Assembly: GCA_964247055.1 (NCBI GenBank)
Contig: OZ176058.1
Location: forward strand, 3,844,001 to 3,908,000
Source: Paragordius varius
Taxonomy: Eukaryota; Nematomorpha
Direction: 5' to 3'
DNA: 64,000 nt
In this document: in pieces, positions 44,331-55,818 of the stretch
Layout: each line of letters opens with the position of its first letter
How positions within the stretch are numbered: position 1 is the first letter of the stretch
The notes under the pieces: generated by a model
What the model was told of the DNA's origin: nothing
Databases searched by the model: none
The model's input: only the letters and a program-made list of their open reading frames with translations
Made by a program: the position numbers and the translations under genes

Positions 44331-47300
44331 TTCTTTTAACTTTTGAGTGTTTCCAACAATCAAACATATATTTTCAACAATCAAATAATTTTTCCAACAA
44401 TCAAAATATGTTGCCCAATAGCTTTTTATTGTTTCCAACAATCAAACATATATTTTCAACAATCAAATGATTTTTCAAACAATCAAAATATGTTGCCTAA
44501 TAGCTTTTTAGTATTTCCAACAATCAAACATATATTTTTAACAATCAAAAAATTTTTCCAACAATCAAATTATGTTGTCTTTTAACTTTTTAGTGTTTCC
44601 AACAATAAAACATATATTTTCAACAATCAAATAATTTTACCAACAATCAAAATATGATGCCCAATAGCTTTTTAGTGTTTCCAACAATCAAACATATATT
44701 TGCACAATCAAATAATTTTTACAACAATCAAAATATGTTTTCTTTTAACTTTTTAGTGTTTCCAACAATCAAACATATATTTCCAACAATCGAATATTTT
44801 TTCCAACAATCAAAATATGTTGCCCAATAGCTTTTTATTGTTTCCAACAATCAAACATATATTTTCAACAATCAAATAATTTTTCCAACAATCAAAATAT
44901 GTTGCCCAATAGCATTTAGTATTTCCAACAATCAAATAATTTTTCCAACAATCAAAATATGTTTTCTTTTATCTTTTTAGTGTTTCCAACAATCAAACAT
45001 ATATTTTCAACAATCAAATAATTTTTCCAACAATCAAAATATGTTGCCCAATAGCATTTAGTATTTCCAACAATCAAACATATATTTTCAACAATCAAAT
45101 AATTTTTCCAACAATCACAAAATGTTGCCCAATAGCTTTTTATTGTTTCCAACAATCAAACATATATTTTCAAAAATCAAATAATTTTTCAAACAATCAA
45201 AATATGTTGCCCAATAGCTTTTTAGTGTTTCCAACAATCAAACATATATTTTCAACATTCAAATAATTTTTCCAACAATCAAAATATGTTGCCCAATAGC
45301 ATTTAGTATTTCCAACAATCAAACATATATTTTCAACAATCAAATAATTTTTCCAACAATCACAAAATGTTGCCCAATAGCTTTTTATTGTTTCCAACAA
45401 TCAAACATATATTTTCAACAATCAAATAATTTTTCCAACAATCAAAATATGTTGCCCAATAGCTTTTTAGTGTTTTCAACAATCAAACATATATTTTCAA
45501 CAATCAAATAATTTTTCCAACAATCAAATAATTTTTCCAACAATCAAAATATGTTGCCCAATAGCATTTAGTATTTCCAACAATCAAATAATTTTTCCAA
45601 CAATCAAAATATGTTTTCTTTTAACTTTTTAGTGTTTCCAACAATCAAACATATATTTTCAACAATCAAATAATTTTTCCAACAATCAAAATATGTTGCC
45701 CAATAGCTTTTTATTGTTTCCAACAATCAAACATATATTTTCAACAATCAAATGATTTTTCAAACAATCAAAATATGTTGCCCAATAGCTTTTTAGTATT
45801 TCCAACAATCAAACATATATTTTTAACAATCAAAAAATTTTTCCAACAATCAAATTATATTGTCTTTTAACTTTTTAGTGTTTCCAACAATCAAACATAT
45901 ATTTTCAACAATCAAATAATTTTACCAACAATCAAAATATGATGCCCAATAGCTTTTTAGTGTTTCCAAAAATCAAACATATATTTGCACAATCGAATAT
46001 TTTTTCCAACAATCAAAATATGTTGCCCAATAGCTTTTTATTGTTTCCAACAATCAAACATATATTTTCAACAATCAAATAATTTTTCAAACAATCAAAA
46101 TATGTTGCCCAATAGCTTTTTAGTGTTTCCAACAATCAAACATATATTTTCAACAATCAAATAATTTTTCCAACAATCAAAATATGTTGCCCAATATCAT
46201 TTAGTATTTCCAACAATCAAACATATATTTTCAACAATCAAATAATTTTTCCAACAATCAAAATATGTTTTCTTTTAACTTTTTAGTGTTTCCAACAATC
46301 AAACATATATTTTCAACAATCAAATAATTTTTCCAACAATCATAAAATGTTGCCTCATAGCTTTTTATTGTTTCCAACAATCAAATTATATTATCTTTTA
46401 ACTTTTTATTGTTTCCAACAATCAAACATATATCAACAATCAAAAAATTTTTCCACCAACCAAATTATGTTGTCTTTTAACTTTTTAATGTTTCCAACAA
46501 TCAAACTTATATTTTCAACAATAAAATATTTTTTTCAACAATCAAAATATGTTTTCTTTTAACTTTTTATTGTTTCCAACAATCAAACATATATTTTCAA
46601 CAATCAAATAATTTTTCCAACAATCAAAATATGTTGCCCAATAGCATTTAGTATTTCCAACAATCAAATAATTTTTCCAACAATCAAAATATGTTTTCTT
46701 TTAACTTTTTAGTGTTTCCAACAATCAAACATATATTTTCAACAATCAAATAATTTTTCCAACAATCAAAATATGTTGCCCAATAGCTTTTTATTGTTTC
46801 CAACAATCAAACATATATTTTCAACAATCAAATGATTTTTCAAACAATCAAAATATGTTGCCCAATAGCTTTTTAGTATTTCCAACAATCAAACATATAT
46901 TTTTAACAATCAAAAAATTTTTCCAACAATCAAATTATGTTGTCTTTTAACTTTTTAGTGTTTCCAACAATAAAACATATATTTTCAACAATCAAATAAT
47001 TTTACCAACAATCAAAATATGATGCCCAATAGCTTTTTAGTGTTTCCAACAATCAAACATATATTTGCACAATCAAATAATTTTTACAACAATCAAAATA
47101 TGTTTTCTTTTAACTTTTTAGTGTTTCCAACAATCAAACATATATTTCCAACAATCGAATATTTTTTCCAACAATCAAAATATGTTGCCCAATAGCTTTT
47201 TATTGTTTCCAACAATCAAACATATATTTTCAACAATCAAATAATTTTTCCAACAATCAAAATATGTTGCCCAATAGCATTTAGTATTTCCAACAATCAA

Positions 47301-47340
47301 ATAATTTTTCCAACAATCAAAATATGTTTTCTTTTAACTT
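44331..47340 (-). repeat. Satellite section shared with 59-62.6 kb
   Basis: Minus-strand satellite. A 245-bp local duplication (three monomers) lies at 44952 and 45197. The block at 46347, recognised by CATAAAATGTTGCCTCATAG, TTATATTATC and a shortened ATATATCAACAATC, recurs at 60073 and 62372 (shifts 13726 and 2299). The surrounding order at 45.5-47.9 kb is also found at about 59.1-62.0 kb, so a multi-kilobase segment was duplicated. Confidence 0.85.
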
Positions 47341-50300
47341 TTTAGTGTTTCCAACAATCAAACATATATTTTCAACAATCAAATAATTTTACCAACAATC
47401 AAAATATGATGCCCAATAGCTTTTTAGTGTTTCCAACAATCAAACATATATTTGCACAATCAAATAATTTTTAAAACAATCAAAATATGTTTTCTTTTAA
47501 CTTTTTAATGTTTCCAACAATCAAACATATATTTTCAACAATCGAATATTTTTTCCAACAATCAAAATATGTTGCCCAATAGCTTTTTATTGTTTCCAAC
47601 AATCAAATATATATTTTCAACAATCAAATAATTTTTCAAACAATCAAAATATGTTGCCCAATAGCTTTTTAGTGTTTCCAACAATCAAACATATATTTTC
47701 AACAATCAAATAATTTTTCCAACAATCAAAATATGTTGCCCAATAGCATTTAGTATTTCCAACAATCAAACATATATTTTCAACAATCAAATAATTTTTC
47801 CAACAATCACAAAATGTTGCCCAATAGCTTTTTATTGTTTCCAACAATCAAACATATATTTTCAACAATCAAATGATTTTTCAAACAATCAAAATATGTT
47901 GCCCAATAGCTTTTTAGTATTTCCAACAATCAAACATATATTTTTAACAATCAAATAATTTTTCCAACAATCAAATTATGTTGTCTTTTAACTTTTTAGT
48001 GTTTCCAACAATCAAACATATATTTTCAACAATCAAATAATTTTTCCAACAATCAAAATATGTTGCCCAATAGCTTTTTAGTGTTTTCAACAATCAAACA
48101 TATATTTTCAACAATAAAATAATTTTTCCAACAATCAAATAATTTTTCCAACAATCAAAATATGTTGCCCAATAGCATTTAGTATTTCCAACAATCAAAT
48201 AATTTTTCCAACAATCAAAATATGTTTTCTTTTAACTTTTTAGTGTTTCCAACAATCAAACATATATTTTCAACAATCAAATAATTTTACCAACAATCAA
48301 AATATGATGCCCAATAGCTTTTTAGTGTTTCCAACAATCAAACATATATTTGCACAATCAAATAATTTTTAAAACAATCAAAATATGTTTTCTTTTAACT
48401 TTTTAATGTTTCCAACAATCAAACATATATTTTCAACAATCGAATATTTTTTCCAACAATCAAAATATGTTGCCCAATAGCTTTTTATTGTTTCCAACAA
48501 TCAAATATATATTTTCAACAATCAAATAATTTTTCAAACAATCAAAATATGTTGCCCAATAGCTTTTTAGTGTTTCCAACAATCAAACATATATTTTCAA
48601 CAATCAAATAATTTTTCCAACAATCAAAATATGTTGCCCAATAGCATTTAGTATTTCCAACAATCAAACATATATTTTCAACAATCAAATAATTTTTCCA
48701 ACAATCACAAAATGTTGCCCAATAGCTTTTTATTGTTTCCAACAATCAAACATATATTTTCAACAATCAAATGATTTTTCAAACAATCAAAATATGTTGC
48801 CCAATAGCTTTTTAGTATTTCCAACAATCAAACATATATTTTTAACAATCAAATAATTTTTCCAACAATCAAATTATGTTGTCTTTTAACTTTTTAGTGT
48901 TTCCAACAATCAAACATATATTTTCAACAATCAAATAATTTTTCCAACAATCAAAATATGTTGCCCAATAGCTTTTTAGTGTTTTCAACAATCAAACATA
49001 TATTTCCAACAATCAAATAATTTTTCCAACAATCAAAATATGTTTTCTTTTAACTTTTTAGTGTTTCCAACAATCAAACATATATTTTCAACAATCAAAT
49101 AATTTTACCAACAATCAAAATATGATGCCCAATAGCTTTTTAGTGTTTCCAACAATCAAACATATATTTGCACAATCAAATAATTTTTAAAACAATCAAA
49201 ATATGTTTTCTTTTAACTTTTTAATGTTTCCAACAATCAAACATATATTTTCAACAATCGAATATTTTTTCCAACAATCAAAATATGTTGCCCAATAGCT
49301 TTTTATTGTTTCCAACAATCAAATATATATTTTCAACAATCAAATAATTTTTCAAACAATCAAAATATGTTGCCCAATAGCTTTTTAGTGTTTCCAACAA
49401 TCAAACATATATTTTCAACAATCAAATAATTTTTCCAACAATCAAAATATGTTGCCCAATAGCATTTAGTATTTCCAACAATCAAACATATATTTTCAAC
49501 AATCAAATAATTTTTCCAACAATCACAAAATGTTGCCCAATAGCTTTTTATTGTTTCCAACAATCAAACATATATTTTCAACAATCAAATGATTTTTCAA
49601 ACAATCAAAATATGTTGCCCAATAGCTTTTTAGTATTTCCAACAATCAAACATATATTTTTAACAATCAAATAATTTTTCCAACAATCAAATTATGTTGT
49701 CTTTTAACTTTTTAGTGTTTCCAACAATCAAACATATATTTTCAACAATCAAATAATTTTTCCAACAATCAAAATATGTTGCCCAATAGCTTTTTAGTGT
49801 TTTCAACAATCAAACATATATTTTCAACAATCAAATAATTTTTCCAACAATCAAATAATTTTTCCAACAATCAAAATATGTTGCCCAATAGCATTTAGTA
49901 TTTCCAACAATCAAATAATTTTTCCAACAATCAAAATATGTTTTCTTTTAACTTTTTAGTGTTTCCAACAATCAAACATATATTTTCAACAATCAAATAA
50001 TTTTACCAACAATCAAAATATGATGCCCAATAGCTTTTTAGTGTTTCCAACAATCAAACATATATTTGCACAATCAAATAATTTTTAAAACAATCAAAAT
50101 ATGTTTTCTTTTAACTTTTTAATGTTTCCAACAATCAAACATATATTTTCAACAATCGAATATTTTTTCCAACAATCAAAATATGTTGCCCAATAGCTTT
50201 TTATTGTTTCCAACAATCAAATATATATTTTCAACAATCAAATAATTTTTCAAACAATCAAAATATGTTGCCCAATAGCTTTTTAGTGTTTCCAACAATC

Positions 50301-50640
50301 AAACATATATTTTCAACAATCAAATAATTTTTCCAACAATCAAAATATGTTGCCCAATAGCATTTAGTATTTCCAACAATCAAACATATATTTTCAACAA
50401 TCAAATAATTTTTCCAACAATCACAAAATGTTGCCCAATAGCTTTTTATTGTTTCCAACAATCAAACATATATTTTCAACAATCAAATGATTTTTCAAAC
50501 AATCAAAATATGTTGCCCAATAGCTTTTTAGTATTTCCAACAATCAAACATATATTTTTAACAATCAAATAATTTTTCCAACAATCAAATTATGTTGTCT
50601 TTTAACTTTTTAGTGTTTCCAACAATCAAACATATATTTT
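47341..50640 (-). repeat. Higher-order satellite repeat of 818/898 bp, four copies
   Basis: The same series of variants (TTTTACCAACAATC, GATGCCCAATAGC, ATTTGCACAATC, TTTTTAAAACAATC, CAATCGAATATT, CAATCACAAAATG) occurs four times, with the GATGCCC box near 47408, 48306, 49124 and 50022. Steps are 898, 818 and 898 bp. The short unit lacks one 80-bp monomer carrying AGCATTTAGTATTTCC. The copies look almost identical apart from rare single differences. This is the most homogeneous stretch in the window and so probably the most recently amplified. Confidence 0.93.
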
Positions 50641-51295
50641 CAACAATCAAATAATTTTTCAAAATATCAAAATATGTTGCCCAACAGCTTTTTAGTATTT
50701 CCAACAATCAAACATATATTTTTAACAATCAAATAATTTTTCCAACAATCAAAATATGTTGCCCAATAGCTTTTTATTGTTTCCAACAATCAAACATATA
50801 TTTTCAACAATCAAATGATTTTTCAAACAATCAAAATATGTTGCCCAATAGCTTTTTAGTGTTTCCAACAATCAAACATATATTTTCAACAATCAAATAA
50901 TTTTTCAAAATATCAAAATATGTTGCCCAACAGCTTTTTAGTGTTTCTAACAATTAAACATATATTTTCAACAATCAAATAATTTTTCAAACAATCAAAA
51001 TATGTTGCCCAATAGCTTTTTAGTGTTTCCAACAATCAAACATATATTTTCAAAAATCAAATAATTTTTCCAACAATCAAAATATGTTGCTCAATAGCTT
51101 TTTAGTGTTTCCAACAATCAAACATATATTTTCTACAATCAAATAATTTTTCCAACAATCAAAATATGTTGCCTAATAGCTTTTTAGTTTTCCAACAATC
51201 AAACATATTTTAACATTCAAATAATTTTTCCAACAATCAAATTATGTTGTCTTTTAACTTTTTAGTGTTTCCAACAATCAAACATATATTTTCAA
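50641..51295 (-). repeat. Satellite immediately left of the retrotransposon
   Basis: These are minus-strand monomers whose variants follow the order seen at 33.54-33.97 kb, ending in ATATTTTCAA at the insertion point. This segment and 55819 onward were one continuous array before the insertion. Confidence 0.9.
51291..51295. repeat. Target-site duplication, left copy (TTCAA)
   Basis: The five bases directly outside the left LTR are TTCAA, matching 55819-55823. The normal satellite sequence at this place is ATATTTTCAACAATC, so one copy is original and one was made on integration. A 5-bp duplication is usual for Ty3/Gypsy integrases, and an intact one means the two LTRs have stayed together since insertion. 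Confidence 0.93.
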
Positions 51296-51563
51296 TGTAA
51301 GGTTGATTTATTCACGTAGAGCAGTATGGTATAATAAAATAGAGTTGAGAGATAAAAAGAAAAACCAAAATAAAAAAGTGAGTTGCTATTATATCACAAG
51401 TTCTTTTTATGTGTGCATGCCTTATTTGCGTAGACGTTACACAATGGTTATTCTCAACAACAGATAAGCTTTAACACGAAAAATATATATAATATTCAAA
51501 TACAAAATAACTGATGCAACATGAATTGAGTGTGTTAACAAAATAGAATATTATAACCTTACA
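51296..51563 (-). repeat. 3' LTR of the retrotransposon
   Basis: The 268-bp direct repeat matches 55551-55818 except at one base. On plus it starts TGTAAGGTT and ends AACCTTACA. Read on minus, an AATAAA-type poly(A) signal lies very near its end (plus 51307-51312) and an AT-rich TATATA run lies near plus 51484. These are plausible processing and promoter signals but are not proven; AT-rich sequence makes chance hits likely. Confidence 0.95.
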
Positions 51564-51576
51564 TTACTCTCCCCCT
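51564..51576 (-). other. Polypurine tract
   Basis: On minus, AGGGGGAGAGTAA sits directly before the 3' LTR. Such a purine run is the expected primer for plus-strand DNA synthesis in LTR elements, and its position at the LTR edge supports the boundary at 51563/51564. Confidence 0.85.
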
Positions 51577-51675
51577 AAGTTAACCACGGGGGCTGTCGTG
51601 TTCGTACATTATACCTATAAGTTTAAACGATCGGGAGGCTGCCGTCTTCTTAGCGGATATCTACGCTCGGGTAGG

Positions 51676-54600
51676 TCAGAAACCTCCTTTACCACGTCGG
51701 GTGTAGCCTCTACAGGCGTCAGCGATTCTCGGTCTACGTCTTGCCATGAGGTAGCAGGCGTTGGGGCATGGACTATTTGAGATTCCGAGGTGGGATGGAA
51801 GGTTTGTTCGGAGTGGGCCTCGACACGGGACACTTTCGACGCTGGGATATTTATGCTCTTCGTATGAATTCCCTCCTGACCTACGTCGTAACTGATCTGC
51901 ATGTTTACGTTTTCGAATCCCTTCCTCATCTTGCACTTCATACGAGAGTAACCCCCTTCTCTCCAGAATGTGACCTGGCCGCCAGCCTACGGCCATTTCA
52001 TTTTTAATATAGACAGGATCGTCTTGTTGGAATTCGCGTCTCGGTTCATTTTCGTGCTCTATAAATTCGACAGGGGTTGTTTTTACCCAAGAGATAGGGT
52101 TGTGTACACGCCGTTTTAGGAATATGGCGGAAGGCGTTTCTTTTAGCGAAGAATGCATGCTAGTTCGATACGAATAAAGGACCGTGTTGATAGCTTCATA
52201 TGCATGCATTTGTTGGGTCTTAGTAGCGGCGTATTTCGTTTTTAATGTCTTTATTACTCTCTCTACTAGACCGTTTGTTTTGGGATGATAGGGTGCTGCA
52301 CAGATGCGCTTTATATTCATATGATTTAGGAGAGTCGTAAATTCTTTTGAAGTAAAATACGTGGCGTTATCGGTCACAATTTGGCGGGGAAAACCAAATC
52401 GTGCAATGTGTTTCTCCAGGCAATTTAAAACGCTTTGACTCGTTATTGATTTAAGAAGATCTATCTCTACCCACCGTGAGGCGCTATCGATAGTCACTAA
52501 CCAATAATATCCGTCCACCGGTCCAGCAACATCTATATGTAACCTTTCCCATGTCAAAGTGTTAAAATTCCATCGATAGGGAAGATTTTCAGGTGCGTTA
52601 GGTCGATAGGTTTGGCAAGCCTCGCACCTTTCCACATAATTCTCTAGATCGGTGTCTAATTCGGGCCAAAATACCGAACACCGGGCTTGGGCTTTCATTG
52701 TTTTTAGCCCGCTGTGTCCCGCATGCAGAAGTTTCAATATCGTTTCCTGCATCGCGTGTGGTATCACTAAGCGATCATTCAGGTATAACAGATTATAACA
52801 ACACTCCAAGTCATTTTTATGTTTTAAAAAAGGTTTCAGATCTTCGTCGATCCAACTGTTTGTCCTGAGAGCATTTTTAACTTTTGATAACCGTTGGTCA
52901 GTGATCGTTGCCTCTTCGACCACTTTCTTATTTACATCAAGCGTTTTTAGAGCCAAAAATCGTACCTGTTTGGTGGCCGCATCATCTTCATCATCTGGTT
53001 GGCTATGCTCTATGGGAAGTCTCGACAACGCGTCGGCTAAGTTTTCTTCCCCTTTCTTGTAAAATATTTCATACTCGTACCCGATGGTCTTCGATATCCA
53101 CCTGAGCAGTTTATTATTAATGTTGTTGATATCTCTCTTCCGCCCAAATAGTAACACCAGCGGTTTATGATCTGTATATATCTCGAAAGGTCTTCCATAT
53201 ATAAAGTATTTAAATTTTTCTAGGGCAAACACTATGGCCTTGGCCTCTTTTTCGATCGTGGAATAACCCTTTTCTGCTATTGAACAAGTTCGTGACGCGT
53301 AAAAAATTGGGCGTTTCCCCTGTGGGGTCTTATGAAACAGTATTGCCCCAAACCCCTTGTTGGAAGCATCTGTTTCGATCAACAATGGAAAACGGTCGTT
53401 AAATGGCATTAAAGCGGGGGGCCTGGTTAGCAAGCTTTTTGCTTTCGCGAATTCACTATCATCTGCCGGGGTCCACCGCCAAGGTGTATTCTTTCCACTT
53501 AACTTGTGTAAGGTTGCTAGGTGTGGGTGACAGTTTGGAATAAACCGCTCATGAAAATTTATTAAGCCTAAGAACGAACGTAGCTCAGTTTTGTTTGTAG
53601 GTGTCGGACAATTTTTAATGGCCTCTAATTTTTCATTGGACGGCTCAATACCTTGGTCGGAAATCACGTACCCCATGTATTTGACTCGTGAGATACCAAT
53701 TTGCAATTTGTCTCGGCGCAATCGTAATCCCGCCTCTTGTAACCTTCTAAATACTTCCCTTAATCTTTGATCATGTTCCTCCCTGGTAGCTCCGGAAATT
53801 AAGACATCATCCAGATACACACAAATACCAGGTATGTCCTTTAAAAGATTGTCCATGCATCTTTGAAAGATCATAGGTGCTGAAGTTAATCCGAATGGAA
53901 GTCGCTGGTAAGCATAAAACCCTTTGTGAGTTGTGATGGTCACTAGCGTCTGTGACGCCCGGTCTATCGGAAATTGTAAGTAAGCATCTTTCAGGTCTAA
54001 AGTGGAAAAAATTATCCCATTTGCCACTTTGGTGGCCAACTCGTCAAAAGTAGGTATCAGATGAGAATCTTTTGCTAAATAACGGTTGATACTAATTCGG
54101 AAATCGGCACAAATCCTAATTTCTCCATTTCCTTTAACTATATTTACTGTGGGAGAGGCCCATGTTATTGGGGTTTGGGTCGGATCGATAGGTCGGAGTA
54201 TTTTGAGTTTAACTAATCTATCAATTTCATTTTCTACTAAAGGTTTTAGAGTTAAAGGTACCCTACGACAAGGAAAAACTTTAGGTTTGGCCCCGGGGTC
54301 GATAAATAATTTTATTGGGGGCCCCTTGAAAGTACCTAACTCGTCTGAAAACAATTTGTCAAAATAATCAAATAACATTTTATTATTAGGTGCTTGCGTA
54401 TGTAAAACTGAAAAAACATTTTTTGGGAATTCTAACCGAAACGCCCGCATCCAATTCATCCCGAACACGGCTGGCGGGTTAGTTTGCGTCACCACGCAGG
54501 GCAGGCACTTCTCCTCTTCGTTCAAAACCACTGAAAGCATCGATTTTCCGAGTACTTCTATCGGGCCATCATTGTAGGTTCGCAAATTTGGAGCTGGGAG

Positions 54601-55530
54601 CAACCGAGGTCGACCAATATTTACCCAAGTGCGCTTGCCAATAACGGATACCTCGGCGCCCGTATCGTAGATAAACGTTGTTGGTATATTATTTATTAAT
54701 ACCTGAATCCGGGGGGTGTTGTTCGGGCTAGTCATGGTGCGGATTGACGGCCGTCGGAACGTTGCCTTGCATACTGTGCTGAAATGATTCCATATGTCGC
54801 AATTGAAACACCGTTTTCCTTTTGCCGGACAGGTGGCGGAACCATGTCGATACCCACAATTACTACATAGCTTTCGGATTATTTGATTGATTGTATTATT
54901 ATCATTAACAACTGGTTGGATACTTGAAGGAAGTTCACTGGTATTATTATTGTTCATATCATTATTATCTCTGATGTTGTGAACCTTTTTATCTTCTAAT
55001 TCATAGGAATAAGCGATGTCTACAATCGCTTGAAGGGTTACCGGACCCCCGTCCTTTTTACCATCTGGATATTTGGATTGAATTTCGCGTTCTACTCTGG
55101 GATTTTCAAGACCTACCAGGAATAAATCGCGTAATTTTGACTGAATATCCCCTTCAAATTTCCCGGCTTCACACTTTGCTTTCAGACGTTCCAGGAAATC
55201 CATGACTGATTCATCTGGCATTTTTTTTAATTGGTAGAATTCAACTCGATTTAACCATAGGCTGCTGATTGGTGAATATATCTGAGTGGCCAAGGTTGCA
55301 ATTTCCTCCCATTCCATGTCATCTATGAGTTTTGGAAATGCTAACGTTTCAATTTTCATTATTACTTGAATACCGCCGAAAGCGAGAAAAGTGCGTTTCA
55401 TTGTGGTGTCATTGGATTCGATATTTTTGGAATTTAAGACTCTCCTGATGTGACGTATATATTGCCTAAAATTCATCGGTTCCTTAAAAGGCTCCAAAAT
55501 CAGTTTTGAAATGTCCAACGCTTGGCTCAT
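51676..55530 (-). CDS. Retrotransposon gag-pol polyprotein (1284 residues)
   Basis: This single frame carries the element's structural and replication functions. Residues 1-220 are a capsid-like Gag region, acidic then Asn-rich. Two zinc knuckles follow at 222-234 (C-X2-C-X3-H-X4-C) and 241-254 (C-X2-C-X4-H-X4-C). The aspartic protease has DTGAEVS at 289-295. Reverse transcriptase spans about 430-620, with LPFGLTSAP at 544-552 and YLDD at 572-575. RNase H has ETDAS near 719 and TDHKP near 786. Integrase has an HHCC zinc finger (H936, H939, C969, C972) and a core with D1000, D1054 and E1090, the last pair 35 residues apart. A basic HADQLRRR near 1210-1217 is typical of the end of the integrase region; the tail beyond it matches no domain I know. 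The ATG at 55530 abuts the primer site. All catalytic motifs I checked are present. There is no env. Gag and Pol in one frame implies that processing depends on the protease. Confidence 0.95.
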   Translation of the reverse strand: MSQALDISKLILEPFKEPMNFRQYIRHIRRVLNSKNIESNDTTMKRTFLAFGGIQVIMKIETLAFPKLIDDMEWEEIATLATQIYSPISSLWLNRVEFYQLKKMPDESVMDFLERLKAKCEAGKFEGDIQSKLRDLFLVGLENPRVEREIQSKYPDGKKDGGPVTLQAIVDIAYSYELEDKKVHNIRDNNDMNNNNTSELPSSIQPVVNDNNTINQIIRKLCSNCGYRHGSATCPAKGKRCFNCDIWNHFSTVCKATFRRPSIRTMTSPNNTPRIQVLINNIPTTFIYDTGAEVSVIGKRTWVNIGRPRLLPAPNLRTYNDGPIEVLGKSMLSVVLNEEEKCLPCVVTQTNPPAVFGMNWMRAFRLEFPKNVFSVLHTQAPNNKMLFDYFDKLFSDELGTFKGPPIKLFIDPGAKPKVFPCRRVPLTLKPLVENEIDRLVKLKILRPIDPTQTPITWASPTVNIVKGNGEIRICADFRISINRYLAKDSHLIPTFDELATKVANGIIFSTLDLKDAYLQFPIDRASQTLVTITTHKGFYAYQRLPFGLTSAPMIFQRCMDNLLKDIPGICVYLDDVLISGATREEHDQRLREVFRRLQEAGLRLRRDKLQIGISRVKYMGYVISDQGIEPSNEKLEAIKNCPTPTNKTELRSFLGLINFHERFIPNCHPHLATLHKLSGKNTPWRWTPADDSEFAKAKSLLTRPPALMPFNDRFPLLIETDASNKGFGAILFHKTPQGKRPIFYASRTCSIAEKGYSTIEKEAKAIVFALEKFKYFIYGRPFEIYTDHKPLVLLFGRKRDINNINNKLLRWISKTIGYEYEIFYKKGEENLADALSRLPIEHSQPDDEDDAATKQVRFLALKTLDVNKKVVEEATITDQRLSKVKNALRTNSWIDEDLKPFLKHKNDLECCYNLLYLNDRLVIPHAMQETILKLLHAGHSGLKTMKAQARCSVFWPELDTDLENYVERCEACQTYRPNAPENLPYRWNFNTLTWERLHIDVAGPVDGYYWLVTIDSASRWVEIDLLKSITSQSVLNCLEKHIARFGFPRQIVTDNATYFTSKEFTTLLNHMNIKRICAAPYHPKTNGLVERVIKTLKTKYAATKTQQMHAYEAINTVLYSYRTSMHSSLKETPSAIFLKRRVHNPISWVKTTPVEFIEHENEPRREFQQDDPVYIKNEMAVGWRPGHILERRGLLSYEVQDEEGIRKRKHADQLRRRSGGNSYEEHKYPSVESVPCRGPLRTNLPSHLGISNSPCPNACYLMARRRPRIADACRGYTRRGKGGF

Positions 55531-55550
55531 TGAAAGAACACGGCACCAAA
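55531..55550 (-). other. Primer-binding site, probably tRNA-His
   Basis: Read on minus, two bases after the 5' LTR comes TGGTGCCGTGTTC. TGG pairs with the CCA end of a tRNA. The first ten bases fit the 3' end of animal tRNA-His (acceptor CACGGC, discriminator A, then CCA), recalled from known tRNA sequences and not searched here. The match stops after ten bases. The gag start codon follows directly at 55530, so there is essentially no leader beyond the primer site. Confidence 0.7.
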
Positions 55551-55818
55551 TGTAAGGTTGATTTATTCACGTAGAGCAGTATGGTATAATAAAATAGAGT
55601 TGAGAGATAAAAAGAAAAACCAAAATAAAAAAGTGAGTTGCTATTATATCACAAGTTCCTTTTATGTGTGCATGCCTTATTTGCGTAGACGTTACACAAT
55701 GGTTATTCTCAACAACAGATAAGCTTTAACACGAAAAATATATATAATATTCAAATACAAAATAACTGATGCAACATGAATTGAGTGTGTTAACAAAATA
55801 GAATATTATAACCTTACA
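55551..55818 (-). repeat. 5' LTR of the retrotransposon
   Basis: This partner LTR is the same length (268 bp) and has the same inverted ends as the copy at 51296-51563. It lies upstream of gag-pol on minus, so it should drive transcription. The TATATA run seen in the other LTR is here near plus 55739. The LTR boundary is fixed by TGTAAGG at 55551 next to the primer-binding site and by CCTTACA followed by the TTCAA target duplication. Confidence 0.95.

Larger units (their letters stand above)
51296..55818 (-). mobile_element. Young Ty3/Gypsy-type LTR retrotransposon, 4523 bp, no env
   Basis: This is a structurally complete LTR element inserted in the satellite and read on minus. The 5' LTR is at 55551-55818 and the 3' LTR at 51296-51563. 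Each is 268 bp, with 9-bp inverted ends (TGTAAGGTT and AACCTTACA). It is flanked by a 5-bp TTCAA duplication. Inside are a primer-binding site, one long gag-pol frame and a polypurine tract. The domain order protease, reverse transcriptase, RNase H, integrase places it in Metaviridae (Ty3/Gypsy). The single frame, missing env and overall sequence resemble the mag/K02A2.6-like elements common in invertebrates, but that clade is inferred without a tree. The LTRs differ at one base in 268, so insertion was recent. It looks nearly whole, with at most about one break. Its CpG and G+C content contrast with the CpG-free satellite around it. Confidence 0.96.

Noticed and set aside
1-51290. Open frames of about 60-134 codons scattered through the satellite on both strands, many nearly identical
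   Set aside because: They are translations of the 82-bp repeat. 82 is not a multiple of three, so the frame changes each monomer and stays open for only about 2.5 monomers. Composition is extreme (Asn, Phe, Ile, Gln or Trp-Ala-Thr runs), there is no domain, and copies move with the repeat units.
51307-51490. TATA box and poly(A) signal in the LTR as separate annotated features
   Set aside because: Candidate TATATA and AATAAA matches exist, but the LTR is very AT-rich and such matches arise by chance. They are mentioned only in the LTR entries.
51577-51675. Envelope gene or extra gene between pol and the 3' LTR
   Set aside because: Fewer than 120 bases separate the end of the gag-pol frame from the LTR, too few for an envelope gene.
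51598-54367. Plus-strand open frames across the retrotransposon (around 51598, 51768, 52908 and 54086)
   Set aside because: They lie antisense to the gag-pol frame and have no recognisable domains; they are shadows of the real coding strand.
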